Assembly: GCA_023382975.1 (NCBI GenBank)
Contig: JAHDXO010000013.1
Location: 1 to 64,000, forward strand
Direction of reading: 5' to 3'
DNA length: 64,000 nt
Source: Pirellulaceae bacterium
GTDB taxonomy: Bacteria; Planctomycetota; Planctomycetia; Pirellulales; Pirellulaceae
Shown: positions 33,983 through 43,565 of the stretch, piece by piece
Layout of the letters: the number at the start of each line of letters is the position of its first letter
How positions within the stretch are numbered: position 1 is the first letter of the stretch
The notes under the pieces: generated by a model
Database searches by the model: none
Told to the model about the DNA's origin: nothing
The model's input: the letters and a program-made list of their open reading frames with translations, nothing else
Position numbers and translations under genes: made by a program

Positions 33983-35830
33983 ATGCCAAACTCGAATGCG
34001 TTGTTCCATCGTCGGCGATTGCTGGTTCGTCGCTCGGGATCGCTTGCATTGTTCGTCGTATTGATTCTGATCCTGATTGCCGGCGGTGGCGGCTTGGTCT
34101 GGTACTACTTTCAGCAAGACAGGTCCGAAACGGTCGAACGGGTTCTGACAACCTCGGTCACACGGGGGCCGTTCGAGCAGATTGTGCTCGAACAGGGGGT
34201 CGTGGAGAGTTCCAGCAACGTGGACATCAAGTGCGAGGTGAAATCGGGAGCGAGCAGCACGACCGAGATCATCTGGGTGATCGACGAAGGGACGCAAGTG
34301 AAGAAGGGGGACAAGCTGGTCGAGTTGAAGACGTCGGCGTTGGAGCGGGATTTGGTCCAGCAGCAGATCGTCTGCAACACCAGCTACGCGCTGGTCGTCC
34401 AGGCGGAGAACACTCTGCGGGCGGCCGAGATCGCGCGCCTCGAGTATCTCGAAGGCTCGTTTCGTCAGGAGGAGCAGACGATTCTGAGCGAGATCTTCGT
34501 GGCCGAGGAGAATCTTCGCCGCGCGCAGCTCGCCTTTCAATCCACCGAGCGTCTGGCCGCGCGGGGCATTGTGAGCGCCCTGCAGTTGGAGGGCGATCAG
34601 TTCGCCGTCGAAAAGGCACGCAACGAACTGGAGGCCGGTCAAACCAAGCTGGAGGTGATGCGCAAGTACACCAAGGCAAAAATGCTGAAGCAATTCGACA
34701 GCGACATTGCCACGGCTCAAGCTCGCTGGGATTCCGAAAAAGAGAGTCACAAGCTGGAGATGGAGAAACTGGAAGAGATCAAGCAGCAGATTGCCAAGTG
34801 TACGATCATCGCGCCCGAAGCAGGCCAGGTCGTGTACGCCAACACGTTCAGCGGTTTCGGCGGCAATTCCGAGTTCGTGGTCGAGCAAGGGGCGCTGGTC
34901 CGCGAGAACCAAGTCTTGATCCGACTTCCCGATCCCACCAAGATGCAGGTCAAGGCGACGGTCAACGAGTCGCGGATCTCGCTGATCCGCGCGGAGATGC
35001 CGGTGTCGATCGAGTTCGATGCGATCCGCGGCCGGAAACTGCAAGGGCGAGTGACACGGGTCAACCAGTATGCCGAGCCGACCAGTTGGCGGAGCGGCAA
35101 CATCAAGGAGTACGCCGCCTACGTCGAGATCTTCGATCCGCCGGTCGAAGTCCGCTCGGGCATGAACGCCGAGGTGCGCATCTTCGTCGAACGGCAGGAC
35201 AGTGCGTTGCAGGTGCCAGTCCAGGCGTTGTACGAGACGAAGGGGCGATTCTTCTGTTTGCTGAAGGACGGCGAACGGTGGGAGACCCGCGAGGTCCAAG
35301 TCGGCTCGAGCAACGACAGCTTCATGACGATCAAATCGGGCTTGTCCGAGGGTGAGAACGTGGTGTTGAATCCGCGCGCCTATGCGGAGCGACTGGAATT
35401 GCCTTATATCCCCGACCCCGTCGCTCCAGAACGCAGTCCGGAGCAAGCCGGGCCGCAGGGCGAATTGGCGGACGTCGGGGGATCTGGTCCGGGCGGACCG
35501 GGGCGTGGGGGCGGCCGAGGGGCAGCGGGCGGCGACTCAGCCCCGGATGGTGAATGGCCCGGGGGCCGCGGTCCCGCGGGCGGCGGTTCGGCGGCTGGGG
35601 GGCCGGGCGGCGGCTTCGATCCGAATCGCCTTTTCACGATGCTCGACACCGACGGCGACGGGACGATTTCCGCCGAAGAATTGGCGAAGATTCCCGAAGA
35701 GCAGCGAGCCCGCATGGCGGCCAACGATCTGGACGGCGACGGAGCTGTCAGCCGCGAGGAGTTTGCGAAAGCGATCGCGGCTCGCGGGAGCGGGAATCCG
35801 GGAAGTCGCAGCGAAGGGAACGGCTCATGA
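33983..35830 (+). CDS. HlyD/MacA-like adaptor with C-terminal EF-hands
   Basis: A 615-residue membrane-fusion protein. Residues 1-45 include a transmembrane anchor (LALFVVLILILIAGGGGLVWYYF). A lipoyl/barrel-sandwich half, a long alpha-helical hairpin (about 110-270, Gln/Glu rich) and the second half with IIAPEAGQVVYANTFSG and VNESRISLIRAEMPVSIEF match MacA-type adaptors. After about residue 490 comes a Gly/Pro-rich linker of about 55 residues, then two EF-hand loops, DTDGDGTISAEE (about 554-565) and DLDGDGAVSREE (about 583-594), a fusion not usual in this family. It overlaps the ATPase gene by 4 nt (ATGA). Confidence 0.88.
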   Translation: MPNSNALFHRRRLLVRRSGSLALFVVLILILIAGGGGLVWYYFQQDRSETVERVLTTSVTRGPFEQIVLEQGVVESSSNVDIKCEVKSGASSTTEIIWVIDEGTQVKKGDKLVELKTSALERDLVQQQIVCNTSYALVVQAENTLRAAEIARLEYLEGSFRQEEQTILSEIFVAEENLRRAQLAFQSTERLAARGIVSALQLEGDQFAVEKARNELEAGQTKLEVMRKYTKAKMLKQFDSDIATAQARWDSEKESHKLEMEKLEEIKQQIAKCTIIAPEAGQVVYANTFSGFGGNSEFVVEQGALVRENQVLIRLPDPTKMQVKATVNESRISLIRAEMPVSIEFDAIRGRKLQGRVTRVNQYAEPTSWRSGNIKEYAAYVEIFDPPVEVRSGMNAEVRIFVERQDSALQVPVQALYETKGRFFCLLKDGERWETREVQVGSSNDSFMTIKSGLSEGENVVLNPRAYAERLELPYIPDPVAPERSPEQAGPQGELADVGGSGPGGPGRGGGRGAAGGDSAPDGEWPGGRGPAGGGSAAGGPGGGFDPNRLFTMLDTDGDGTISAEELAKIPEEQRARMAANDLDGDGAVSREEFAKAIAARGSGNPGSRSEGNGS

Positions 35831-36582
35831 CAGCGACTACCGCCGCCTCGTCGAGCATGGCGTGCAGCCTGGTCGATTTGAAAAAGGACTATGTGCTCAA
35901 GGGCGAAACGGTGCGCGCCTTGCGTGGCGTTTCTCTGGATGTGCCTCAAGGCGACTACGTCGCCATCATGGGCCCGTCCGGTTCCGGCAAGAGCACGCTC
36001 TTGAACTTGCTGGGCTGCCTGGACAAACCGACGTCGGGTTCCTACTTCCTGGGCGATGTGGACGTCTCGCGGTTGAACGACCATCAATTGTCCATGATTC
36101 GGGCCAGCCGGATCGGCTTCGTCTTCCAGTCCTACAACTTGATCCCGCAGTTGACGGTCGTGGAAAACATCGAGGTGCCGCTGTACTACCAGGGCCGGGT
36201 GAACCGCCAGACTCGCCGTCGCTGCCACAGTCTGGCCGAGATGGTCGGGCTGGGTGACCGGCTGCGACACCGCCCGACGCAACTGTCCGGCGGTCAGCAG
36301 CAGCGAGTCGCCATCGCGCGCAGCTTGGTGAACGACCCCTACTTCATCTTGGCCGACGAAGCGACGGGGAATCTGGATTCGAAAACCACCGCCGAGATCC
36401 TGGCCCTGTTCGACCGGCTGAATCGCGAAGGACGCACGATCATCATGGTCACGCACGAGGACGACGTGGCCGCTCACGCCAAACGCGTCGTCCGTCTCCG
36501 CGACGGTGTGGTCGTCAGCGACGAACTGAACCCGCCTCGCGACCAGAATAGCATGCTTGCATCCTCGATGGCCGCCCCGTAG
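35827..36582 (+). CDS. MacB/LolD-like ABC transporter ATPase
   Basis: A 251-residue ATP-binding subunit: Walker A GPSGSGKST (about 49-57), Q-loop FQSYNLIPQLTV, signature LSGGQQQR, Walker B ILADEATGNLD and H-loop VTHEDDV. The subfamily is that of MacB/FtsE/LolD, which pair with FtsX-type permeases and a MacA-like adaptor; the overlapping adaptor upstream supports this. No FtsX-type permease follows: the next gene after a 224-bp gap is the DUF1559 protein, so the permease is elsewhere or missing. Confidence 0.92.
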   Translation: MTATTAASSSMACSLVDLKKDYVLKGETVRALRGVSLDVPQGDYVAIMGPSGSGKSTLLNLLGCLDKPTSGSYFLGDVDVSRLNDHQLSMIRASRIGFVFQSYNLIPQLTVVENIEVPLYYQGRVNRQTRRRCHSLAEMVGLGDRLRHRPTQLSGGQQQRVAIARSLVNDPYFILADEATGNLDSKTTAEILALFDRLNREGRTIIMVTHEDDVAAHAKRVVRLRDGVVVSDELNPPRDQNSMLASSMAAP

Positions 36583-36600
36583 CACAGGCTGCCAGCCTGT
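36581..36600. repeat. REP-like palindrome CAGGCTGCCAGCCTG
   Basis: AGCACAGGCTGCCAGCCTGT at 36581-36600 belongs to the same palindrome family as 26681-26700 and 59875-59895. It begins at the stop of the ABC ATPase gene and could form a transcript-end hairpin. The remaining bases to 36805 hold no gene. Confidence 0.7.
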
Positions 36601-36805
36601 GCCTGTCGAGCTGGCGTGTCGAGGCGCCACATACCTGATTCTGGGCTGCTTCCTTCCAGTAGTGGATTTTTTGGTCGAATACGCTTTTTCCTTGACTTTC
36701 CGGGAAATCTGCGATATTTTCTTGGCTGATTGGTCGAACAGCCTCAAGTTGGGAAGCTGACTTCAACCGGTTTTTTCTCTTCTATTTCTCGCCACGGGTA
36801 TCGTT

Positions 36806-37735
36806 ATGACCGCATTCAAGAAGCGTTTTCGGGCGTTCACGCTGGTCGAGTTGTTGGTGGTGATTGCCATCATCGGGATCTTGGTCGCCTTGCTGCTGCC
36901 GGCGATTCAGGCGGCGCGCGAGGCAGCTCGCCGCACGCAGTGCAGCAACAACCTGAAGCAGTTGGGCATCGCGCTGCAAAACTACCACGACACGTACAAG
37001 CGGCTGCCCGCGGGCTGCAGTGCCACCGGAGATCCCTGGACCGGCGGGATTCACCGCAAGGGGAGCATGCTGGTCAAGCTGCTGCCGTACGTCGAGCAGA
37101 CCGCACTGTACGACGAGATCGACTTCAAGCGGGACGTGACCGACTGGATCTGGAACAACCATCGCTGGACGCAGATCCCGGCCTATCTGTGCCCTAGCGA
37201 TCCGGGCGGGAATTTCGATCGAGCCGTCTCGAACTACGGTACCAGCATGGGCGCCCAGGCCATGAGTTCCCAGGGCGGTTGGTGTTCGATGTACCCAGGC
37301 AACATCAATGGCCCGACCGGTCATGGCAGTACGAACGATCCCGGGAACATCTCGGGAGTGTTCTCCCGGTTTTTCTGGTCCGCCCGACTTAACGAGGTGA
37401 CCGACGGCACCTCGACGACGATCGTCATGGGCGAAATCCGGCCGAACTGTGGCGACCATCACAGGCAGGGCTGGTTCCACGGCAATGCACTTTGGACTGC
37501 CACCACCGCCCCGATCAACTTTCCGACCTGTCCCGGCGAACCTCAGTATCAAGCGAGCAGTTGTTTTGCGGAAAACAACTGGCAGACTTCGCAAGGCTTC
37601 AAATCGAAGCATCCCGGCGGGGCGCAGTTCGTGTTCTGCGATGGATCGGTTCACTTCATCAACGAAGCGATCAACTATCAAACGTACCAGTACCTCGGAG
37701 CGCGAGCCGACAAGAACGTGGTGGGATCGTTCTGA
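36806..37735 (+). CDS. DUF1559 prepilin-like protein
   Basis: A 309-residue member of the large planctomycete DUF1559 family. The N-terminus is a class III (prepilin) signal: KKRFRAFTLVELLVVIAIIG, with the methylation/cleavage site FTLVE and hydrophobic helix continuing LVALLLPAIQAAREAARR. The mature part contains CSNNLKQLGIALQNYHD and a C-terminal FVFCDGSVHFINEAINYQTY motif, both diagnostic. Such proteins are probably pseudopilin-like envelope components. AT-rich sequence with a putative promoter lies upstream (36650-36790). Confidence 0.93.
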   Translation: MTAFKKRFRAFTLVELLVVIAIIGILVALLLPAIQAAREAARRTQCSNNLKQLGIALQNYHDTYKRLPAGCSATGDPWTGGIHRKGSMLVKLLPYVEQTALYDEIDFKRDVTDWIWNNHRWTQIPAYLCPSDPGGNFDRAVSNYGTSMGAQAMSSQGGWCSMYPGNINGPTGHGSTNDPGNISGVFSRFFWSARLNEVTDGTSTTIVMGEIRPNCGDHHRQGWFHGNALWTATTAPINFPTCPGEPQYQASSCFAENNWQTSQGFKSKHPGGAQFVFCDGSVHFINEAINYQTYQYLGARADKNVVGSF

Positions 37736-37762
37736 CGCCAGCTTGACACAAGGGTAGCAACG

Positions 37763-38227
37763 ATGAAGTTATGGTTTCCGAGTTTCGCTTGCCTGTTGGT
37801 CGCAGCCGCGGTATGCGGATGCGGCCCGAGCCATCCGCATGTGGTTCCCGCGTCTGGCGTGGTGACATACCAAGGCCAGCCGGTTGTCGGCGCTCAGGTG
37901 AATTTCATGGCTCCGAACGCGGCGCGCGCCGCTTATGGCGTGACGGATGCCGAGGGCAGGTTCCGTCTGTCGACCTACGGCAAGGAAGACGGCGCGGTGC
38001 CCGGAAGTCACACGGTGACGGTGGCCAAACCGACGGAAACCGTGACGGGAGCGGGAATGTCGCCGGACGATCCCGACGGCGGCTACGCAGCCGCCATGGG
38101 CCAGGCGGCCAGAAGCCCGGCGCCCAAGAGCGAACTTCCGAACAAGTACGCCAACCCGCAGACCTCCGGTTTGACGGCCGAAGTCACCCCGTCGGGACCG
38201 AACGAATTCACGTTCCCTCTGGAGTAG
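37763..38227 (+). CDS. small lipoprotein, transthyretin-like fold
   Basis: A 154-residue exported protein. The signal CLLVAAAVCGC gives a lipidated Cys near residue 20. The mature part VVPASGVVTYQGQPVVGAQVNFM...YGVTDAEGRFRLSTY is typical of the planctomycete carboxypeptidase-regulatory/transthyretin-like lipoproteins that follow DUF1559 genes. The C-terminus ends in PNEFTFPLE. It is 27 bp downstream of the DUF1559 gene and probably cotranscribed with it. Confidence 0.82.
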   Translation: MKLWFPSFACLLVAAAVCGCGPSHPHVVPASGVVTYQGQPVVGAQVNFMAPNAARAAYGVTDAEGRFRLSTYGKEDGAVPGSHTVTVAKPTETVTGAGMSPDDPDGGYAAAMGQAARSPAPKSELPNKYANPQTSGLTAEVTPSGPNEFTFPLE

Positions 38228-38306
38228 AGCGAAGTTCCGCCGCCTGAGATTCACGCTTTGGCGTGCGCCGGAGAAGGACACGCGGAAGCGTGAAGCCCGC
38301 CGGACT

Positions 38307-39593
38307 TCACGGCGATTCGGCCTGCTGGCGGTGCCGCTGGGCCGCTTGCTGGTCTCCCTGCTGCGCGTAGTAATCGGCCAGTGCGCGGTGCGTCTCGACG
38401 TGGTCGGGATCGATCTCCAACACCGTTCTCAGCCATCGCAAGCCGTCCGGCGGGGAACGGTAGCGCAGTACCGTGACGCCGATCTTGTAGCGCAGCGAAA
38501 CGTCCGCCGGATTCTCCAACACTTGGGGCAGCCACACATCCAAGTGCCGCAGTTCGCGTTCGGCTTCTTCGACGTACCGGAAATGCGGTGCCGCTTCGTC
38601 GGCCCGGCCGGCAACCTGCAGGGCTTGCCCCAACGCTTGTCGCACGGACGTATCGCACGGGGTCTTCTCGGCCGCCGGCAGCAGCCACCGAAACGCTTCC
38701 TCGGGTCGCCCAGCCGCCAGTTCGATCTGCCCCATCAACCGCAAGGCTTCCGGGTTGTCCGGAGCGCGGATCAGAACCTGCCGGAGCTCGTGGTGCGCCT
38801 CGTCGCCCCGCCCGACGGCGAACAGATACGCGGCCCACTCCGTCCGGACTTGCAGATCGAGCGGCTGTTCGTCCAGGCAGCGAGCCAACTCGCGCTCGGC
38901 ACGGGCATAGTCCTCCTGCCGGACCAGCACGCCGCTCAGCCGCAGCCGGCCATCGGTGCGGCCAGGTGCTTTCACCAAGCCCAGTTCGTATTCGGCCACC
39001 GCGTCCTTGTAGCGATAGAACGCTTCGTAGAAATAGCCCCGGAGAAAATGCGGCTCCGCGTCGTCGGGATAGTCCGTCTGCCAAGCTGTCAGCACCCGCT
39101 CGGCATCGGAAAACCGCAGATTGCCGAAATAGCCGCGGACCAGGGCTTCGGAGATTTCGTCCGCCCTGGTCTCTTGCGGATCGCTCAGCCGCGCGAGCAA
39201 ACGGGGCTCGGCCTCTTTCAAATCGCCCGTCTGCGCCAGCACCAACCACTGTTCTCGCTGCAGCGCCGCCACATCGTACCCGAGACGCCATGCGGTCGAC
39301 AACGATTCACGCACACGGTCCAACTGGCCCAAACGCCGGTAGACGCGGGCTAATTGAAAATGGGTTTCCGCGTGGTCGGGGGCCAGTTGCCGCGCCGCGT
39401 GGAAGTACTGCAGCGCCTGGAGCGGGTCGCGGTTCTCCATCGCCAGACGGCCTTGGGACAACCGATACGACCGCAACCAAGGACGCCACGCGAAGACGCC
39501 AACAGCCGCCAGGGCCAGTGCCACGGCGATCAGCAGCGCAAGCCGCTTGTTGATCGGCGATCGTCGGTCGTTCGGCTGGCATCCGTCTTTCAC
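38307..39593 (-). CDS. membrane-anchored TPR protein
   Basis: A 428-residue protein starting at a GTG (VKDGCQPNDRRSPINKR), chosen because no ATG follows the previous gene's stop and GGGGACAGG lies just upstream. One transmembrane helix (LALLIAVALALAAVGVFAW) precedes tandem TPRs (LQALQYFHAARQLAPDHAETHFQLARVY and several degenerate copies to the end). It lies 19 bp after the membrane protein gene at 39613 and resembles the divergent TPR protein at 40566 in length and C-terminal layout (LRYKIGVTVLRY versus LRYEIGVMANRL). A scaffolding role in the same process is inferred. Confidence 0.8.
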   Translation of the reverse strand: MKDGCQPNDRRSPINKRLALLIAVALALAAVGVFAWRPWLRSYRLSQGRLAMENRDPLQALQYFHAARQLAPDHAETHFQLARVYRRLGQLDRVRESLSTAWRLGYDVAALQREQWLVLAQTGDLKEAEPRLLARLSDPQETRADEISEALVRGYFGNLRFSDAERVLTAWQTDYPDDAEPHFLRGYFYEAFYRYKDAVAEYELGLVKAPGRTDGRLRLSGVLVRQEDYARAERELARCLDEQPLDLQVRTEWAAYLFAVGRGDEAHHELRQVLIRAPDNPEALRLMGQIELAAGRPEEAFRWLLPAAEKTPCDTSVRQALGQALQVAGRADEAAPHFRYVEEAERELRHLDVWLPQVLENPADVSLRYKIGVTVLRYRSPPDGLRWLRTVLEIDPDHVETHRALADYYAQQGDQQAAQRHRQQAESP

Positions 39594-39612
39594 GTTGCCT
39601 GTCCCCTGCGGT

Positions 39613-40416
39613 TCACGACGCCTGGGGCCGATTCCGCCGGCGATCCGACGCCGCACCCACCAGCAGCCCGATGAGCGTCGTCCCGGCAACGGCCCACGCG
39701 GCCCGGTTGGCCAGCGAGGCGGGCACCAAGAGTTCCGCATGATCCCCGGGAAACGCAAACGCTGCGGCCACCGCGTAGACCAGTCCGAACATGCCGCCGG
39801 CCAACAGTCCCTGGCCTAACAGATCGCCCCATCGGCGGGCCGAGTCCGAAAACAGCCCGACGCCAGCGCCGACTCCGGCCCCTGCAATCGCCCAAAACGC
39901 AGTCTGCAGCACCACCACCGCGGTCATCGGCTCCGCCGTGGTCAACAGGTGGTGCATCCAGGCTTGGCTGGCAAAACCAGCCGCCGCACCAGCCACACCG
40001 CCACATGCGACACAAATCGACATCGGCAGGCAGGATCGGCGGTAGCCTCTGACGCCGCCTTGCACCACCGCGAATGCCGCCGCGGCCAGCGTCCCAAGCA
40101 GCAGTCCCGCGGCCGTGGCGTTCTTCACGTCTACCGCGCGTTTCTCCGCAGAGTATTCCGCCAGCAGTTCAGCCGGCGGGAACGACATGGGGATTCGCTG
40201 CAGCAGCTCCTGCGACACGCGGAAATAGGGAAAGGTCTGGTCCAGTATCAACCAGCCGACGGCACCTGCCAGCAGACCGGCAACGCTCATGGCGAGAATA
40301 CCCGCCTGGCGGCGCGATGTGGCTTGCTCGCCGACCGCGGACCGCGATGTCTCGTACGCTGGCGTCGTTTGTCCGTCAGGTAGCGGACCGCCGGTCGAGG
40401 TTTCTTCGGAAGTCAT
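39613..40416 (-). CDS. multi-pass membrane protein
   Basis: A 267-residue protein with about five to six hydrophobic segments after a polar N-terminus (MTSEETSTGGPLPDGQ): ILAMSVAGLLAGAVGWLIL, GLLLGTLAAAAFAVVQGG, ICVACGGVAGAAAGF, AVVVLQTAFWAIAGAG, LLAGGMFGLVYAVAAAF and AAWAVAGTTLIGLLVGA. An alternative ATG lies four codons upstream (MEPT). No family is recognised. It sits between two TPR genes and is transcribed with the downstream one. Confidence 0.78.
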   Translation of the reverse strand: MTSEETSTGGPLPDGQTTPAYETSRSAVGEQATSRRQAGILAMSVAGLLAGAVGWLILDQTFPYFRVSQELLQRIPMSFPPAELLAEYSAEKRAVDVKNATAAGLLLGTLAAAAFAVVQGGVRGYRRSCLPMSICVACGGVAGAAAGFASQAWMHHLLTTAEPMTAVVVLQTAFWAIAGAGVGAGVGLFSDSARRWGDLLGQGLLAGGMFGLVYAVAAAFAFPGDHAELLVPASLANRAAWAVAGTTLIGLLVGAASDRRRNRPQAS

Positions 40417-40565
40417 CGTCGGCTCCATGGCTGGGTTTCGAAAACGAGACCGGCCCCGGGCGTCCGTGCTCAGGAGCAAGTCCCATTGTCGCACGATTGT
40501 CGCCGGAGCTCCGCGTCGCGTCAACGGACCCTTGCCGCCACTGCCGGAAGAATTACGATGATGGC

Positions 40566-41837
40566 ATGGTGTCATTCCGTCCGAAGTCGACTTCGTTGCG
40601 TCGCGCGATGCGCTGGTGTCTGGCTCTGGCCCTGTCGTTGGTCGTCGCGCTGGCCCTGCGTCACGGATTGCTCGCAAGGACGCCGCCGGACAGCCATTTC
40701 CAGCAGGGGCTGGCCGCATTCCGCGAAGACCGTATCGAGGATCTGGACGACTGCGCCGCGACGTTGGCGGCTTTTCCGGGTTACGAGCCGCACAGCCAGT
40801 TGCTCGAGGGCATGGCGCTCATGCACCGCGGCCAATTCCAACCGGCGTTGAACCGGTTCTGGAACGCCCGGAACCACGACGACACGCGGCAACTGGCCTA
40901 CAGTCTTTCCGGCGAGGCGTTCTATCGCCTGGGCAACCTGCGCGAAGCAATCCGCGTCCTGTCGGTCGCGGTCCAAGCCGATCCGGACAACGTCGACGCC
41001 CACCGCTGGGCGGCCGCAGCCTGCTACGATATCGGTGCGATGGATCACGCGCTGCGCCATCTGCAATGCGTCGCTGAATTGGCGCCGGACGATCCTCGCC
41101 CCAACCGGCTGCGCGGATTGATCCACAAGGATTTCGAACGGTACGGCCAGGCCGCCGCTGAGTACCGCGAAGCCCTGCGGCGCCATCCCGATCCGGATCG
41201 CTGGGACGAGGTTCGCATCGAATTGGCCGATTGTTTGCGCCGCGAGGGGCAGTTTGCCGAGGCGCTGACCGTGCTCGAGCCCTGCGCCGCGACGCCCGGT
41301 GCCGACGCACTGCGGGCCGAATGCCAATTGGCGCTCGAACGAACCGAGCCGGCCGCGCAACTGGTCCGACGCGCCTTGGACAACGACCCGCAACACCGGG
41401 ACGCTTTGCTGGTCCAGGCCGATCTCGTTCTGCAGGCCGGCGATGCGGCGCAGGCCGCCGAGTTCCTGGAACGAGCCGTGGAAGCGCATCCCCGCGATGA
41501 CCTGGTGCGCTACCGACTGGCCCAAGTCTACCGGCGTTTGGGACGCGACGATCGGGCCGAAGAGCAGGCCGCGGCGATGCGCGAGCTGCGCGAATTGGGC
41601 AAGCAATTCACGAAACTGCACGAACGGGCGTTCAACGACTTGAGCGATCCGCAGTTGCGTTACGAAATCGGAGTCATGGCAAACCGACTCGGGCGACCAT
41701 TGCTGGCTCGCGGTTGGTTCGAGGCCGCGCTGACGCTCGATCCCGGCCACCAGCCGTCGCGCGAGGCCCTGCTCGAACTGGCGCAGCATGCCGAGCGGGA
41801 CGGGACGCAGGCGACTGCGACGGGCGGAACCCCATGA
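40566..41837 (+). CDS. membrane-anchored TPR protein
   Basis: A 423-residue protein with an N-terminal helix (RAMRWCLALALSLVVALALRHG) followed by about eight TPR units, for example LREAIRVLSVAVQADPDNVDAH and AAQAAEFLERAVEAHPRDDLVRYRLAQVY. TPRs bind peptides or scaffold complexes; here the partner is probably the overlapping CRTAC1 protein, whose ATG overlaps this stop by 4 nt. It is divergent from the second TPR cluster with a promoter region of about 140 bp. The start MVSFRPKSTSLRR is favoured over longer frames, which run into non-coding sequence. Confidence 0.82.
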   Translation: MVSFRPKSTSLRRAMRWCLALALSLVVALALRHGLLARTPPDSHFQQGLAAFREDRIEDLDDCAATLAAFPGYEPHSQLLEGMALMHRGQFQPALNRFWNARNHDDTRQLAYSLSGEAFYRLGNLREAIRVLSVAVQADPDNVDAHRWAAAACYDIGAMDHALRHLQCVAELAPDDPRPNRLRGLIHKDFERYGQAAAEYREALRRHPDPDRWDEVRIELADCLRREGQFAEALTVLEPCAATPGADALRAECQLALERTEPAAQLVRRALDNDPQHRDALLVQADLVLQAGDAAQAAEFLERAVEAHPRDDLVRYRLAQVYRRLGRDDRAEEQAAAMRELRELGKQFTKLHERAFNDLSDPQLRYEIGVMANRLGRPLLARGWFEAALTLDPGHQPSREALLELAQHAERDGTQATATGGTP

Positions 41838-43561
41838 AGTTCATTCGCCGGTTGATCGCGTGGTGGTTGGCGGCCGGATTGACGGCCGGTGCGCTGATCG
41901 CGGCTTGGCAGTTCCGCCGGACAGCCGACGAAGATCGCACTCCGCCAGTCCCGCCCGTCGCTGTCGCCGCCCGTGCGATCGAATTGCGGGACGTGCTGGA
42001 CGAGACGGGGATCGATTTCGTCCATACCGATGGCAGTTCCGGCCGCCGGTACATCGTCGAGACGGTCAGCGCGGGGTTGGCGCTGTTCGACTACGACGGA
42101 GACGGGTTGACCGACATCTATTTCGTCAACGGAGCCTCTTTGCCCGGCGGGCGAGCGACGGAAGACGCCCCGCCGCGCAACGCCTTGTACCGCAACGAAG
42201 GCGGCTGGCGGTTCTGCGACGTGACCGACTCGGCCGGAGTGGGCGACACCGGTTTCGGGCTGGGCGTGACCGTAGCCGACTACAACAACGACGGGTTCCC
42301 TGACCTGTTCGTCAACAACTTTGGTCCCAATGTCCTGTATCGCAACAACGGCGATGGTACGTTCAGCGACGTGACGAGCGAGACGGGGACGGCCGGCGAT
42401 GGTCAGGTCGGCGCGGGGGCCTGCTTCCTGGACATCCAAGGCAACGGCAACCTGGACCTGTACGTGGCGAACTACGTGAAATTCACGATCGAAACCAACG
42501 TCAGCCAGACTCAGGACGGACACCCGGTGTACGTCGGGCCACGCAGCTATCAATTCGAGCCCGATCTGCTGTACCGCAACAACGGCGACGGCACGTTCAC
42601 CGACATCAGCGCCGCGTCCGGAATCGCCTCGCACGCCGGCTCGGGGATGGGGATGGTCTGCTGCGACTACGACGGCGATGGCGACACCGATGCGTTCGTG
42701 CTGAACGACGTGTCGAGCAACTATCTGTTCGAAAACGACGGCGCGGGCAACTTCCGCGAAGTGGCTTTGATGGCCGGCGCGGCCTACAACGGGTTCGGCG
42801 ACGACTTGGGCAGCATGGGAGTCGACTGCGGCGATTATGACAACGACGGCTGGCCTGATTTTCTGATGACGTCGTATCAAGGCGAGTTGCCCGTGCTATA
42901 CCGCAACCGCGGCGACGGGACGTTCGAGGATATCACGGTCCGGGCTCGCGTCGGAACCGCCGCGTTGCGGCATGTGAACTGGGGCGTCGGACTTGTCGAT
43001 TTCGACAACGATCGGCACCGCGACATCTTCATGGCGTGCGGGCATTTGCAGGACAACATCCATTTGCTCGATGGCTCGACCGCCTATCACGCTCGCAACA
43101 TCCTGCTGGCGAACAACCAGGACGGGACGTTCAGCGACGTGTCCGCGATCAGCGGCGACGGGATGAGGATCGAAGCGAGCAGTCGCGGGGCGGCGTTCGA
43201 CGACTTGGACAACGATGGCCGGGTGGACGTCGTAGTCTTGAACTCGCGGCGCGAACCCAGCATCCTGCGCAATCGGTCGTCGATGGGCCATCACTGGATT
43301 CAAATTCTTCTGTGCGGCATCCGTTCCAGCCGCGATGCGGTCGGCGCCCGCGTCCGGGTCGTCACCGGGGATTTGGTGCAAACCGCCGAGGTTCACAGCG
43401 GGCGCGGCTACCAAAGCCACTGGGGGACTCGTCTGCACTTTGGGCTGGGAACGAACGATCGCGTGGACCGGCTCGAGGTGCGCTGGCCCGCTGGTCATAC
43501 CGAAGTCTTCGAACGTCTCGAAGCGGACCGGTTGCACCACATCATCGAAAGCGAAGGGTAG
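41834..43561 (+). CDS. CRTAC1-like FG-GAP/ASPIC-UnbV protein
   Basis: A 575-residue exported protein with an N-terminal membrane anchor (LIAWWLAAGLTAGALIAAW). It carries five or more FG-GAP/VCBS-type calcium-binding repeats (LFDYDGDGLTDIYFVNG, DYNNDGFPDLFVNNFGPNVLYRNNGDGTF, DYDGDGDTDAFV, DFDNDRHRDIFMACGH) and a C-terminal ASPIC/UnbV domain (RDAVGARVRV, HSGRGYQSHWGTRLHFGLG, VEVRWPAG-type). The repeats form a beta-propeller. It is cotranscribed with the TPR protein (4-nt overlap) and a paralogue. Confidence 0.9.
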   Translation: MKFIRRLIAWWLAAGLTAGALIAAWQFRRTADEDRTPPVPPVAVAARAIELRDVLDETGIDFVHTDGSSGRRYIVETVSAGLALFDYDGDGLTDIYFVNGASLPGGRATEDAPPRNALYRNEGGWRFCDVTDSAGVGDTGFGLGVTVADYNNDGFPDLFVNNFGPNVLYRNNGDGTFSDVTSETGTAGDGQVGAGACFLDIQGNGNLDLYVANYVKFTIETNVSQTQDGHPVYVGPRSYQFEPDLLYRNNGDGTFTDISAASGIASHAGSGMGMVCCDYDGDGDTDAFVLNDVSSNYLFENDGAGNFREVALMAGAAYNGFGDDLGSMGVDCGDYDNDGWPDFLMTSYQGELPVLYRNRGDGTFEDITVRARVGTAALRHVNWGVGLVDFDNDRHRDIFMACGHLQDNIHLLDGSTAYHARNILLANNQDGTFSDVSAISGDGMRIEASSRGAAFDDLDNDGRVDVVVLNSRREPSILRNRSSMGHHWIQILLCGIRSSRDAVGARVRVVTGDLVQTAEVHSGRGYQSHWGTRLHFGLGTNDRVDRLEVRWPAGHTEVFERLEADRLHHIIESEG

Positions 43562-43565
43562 GCCG

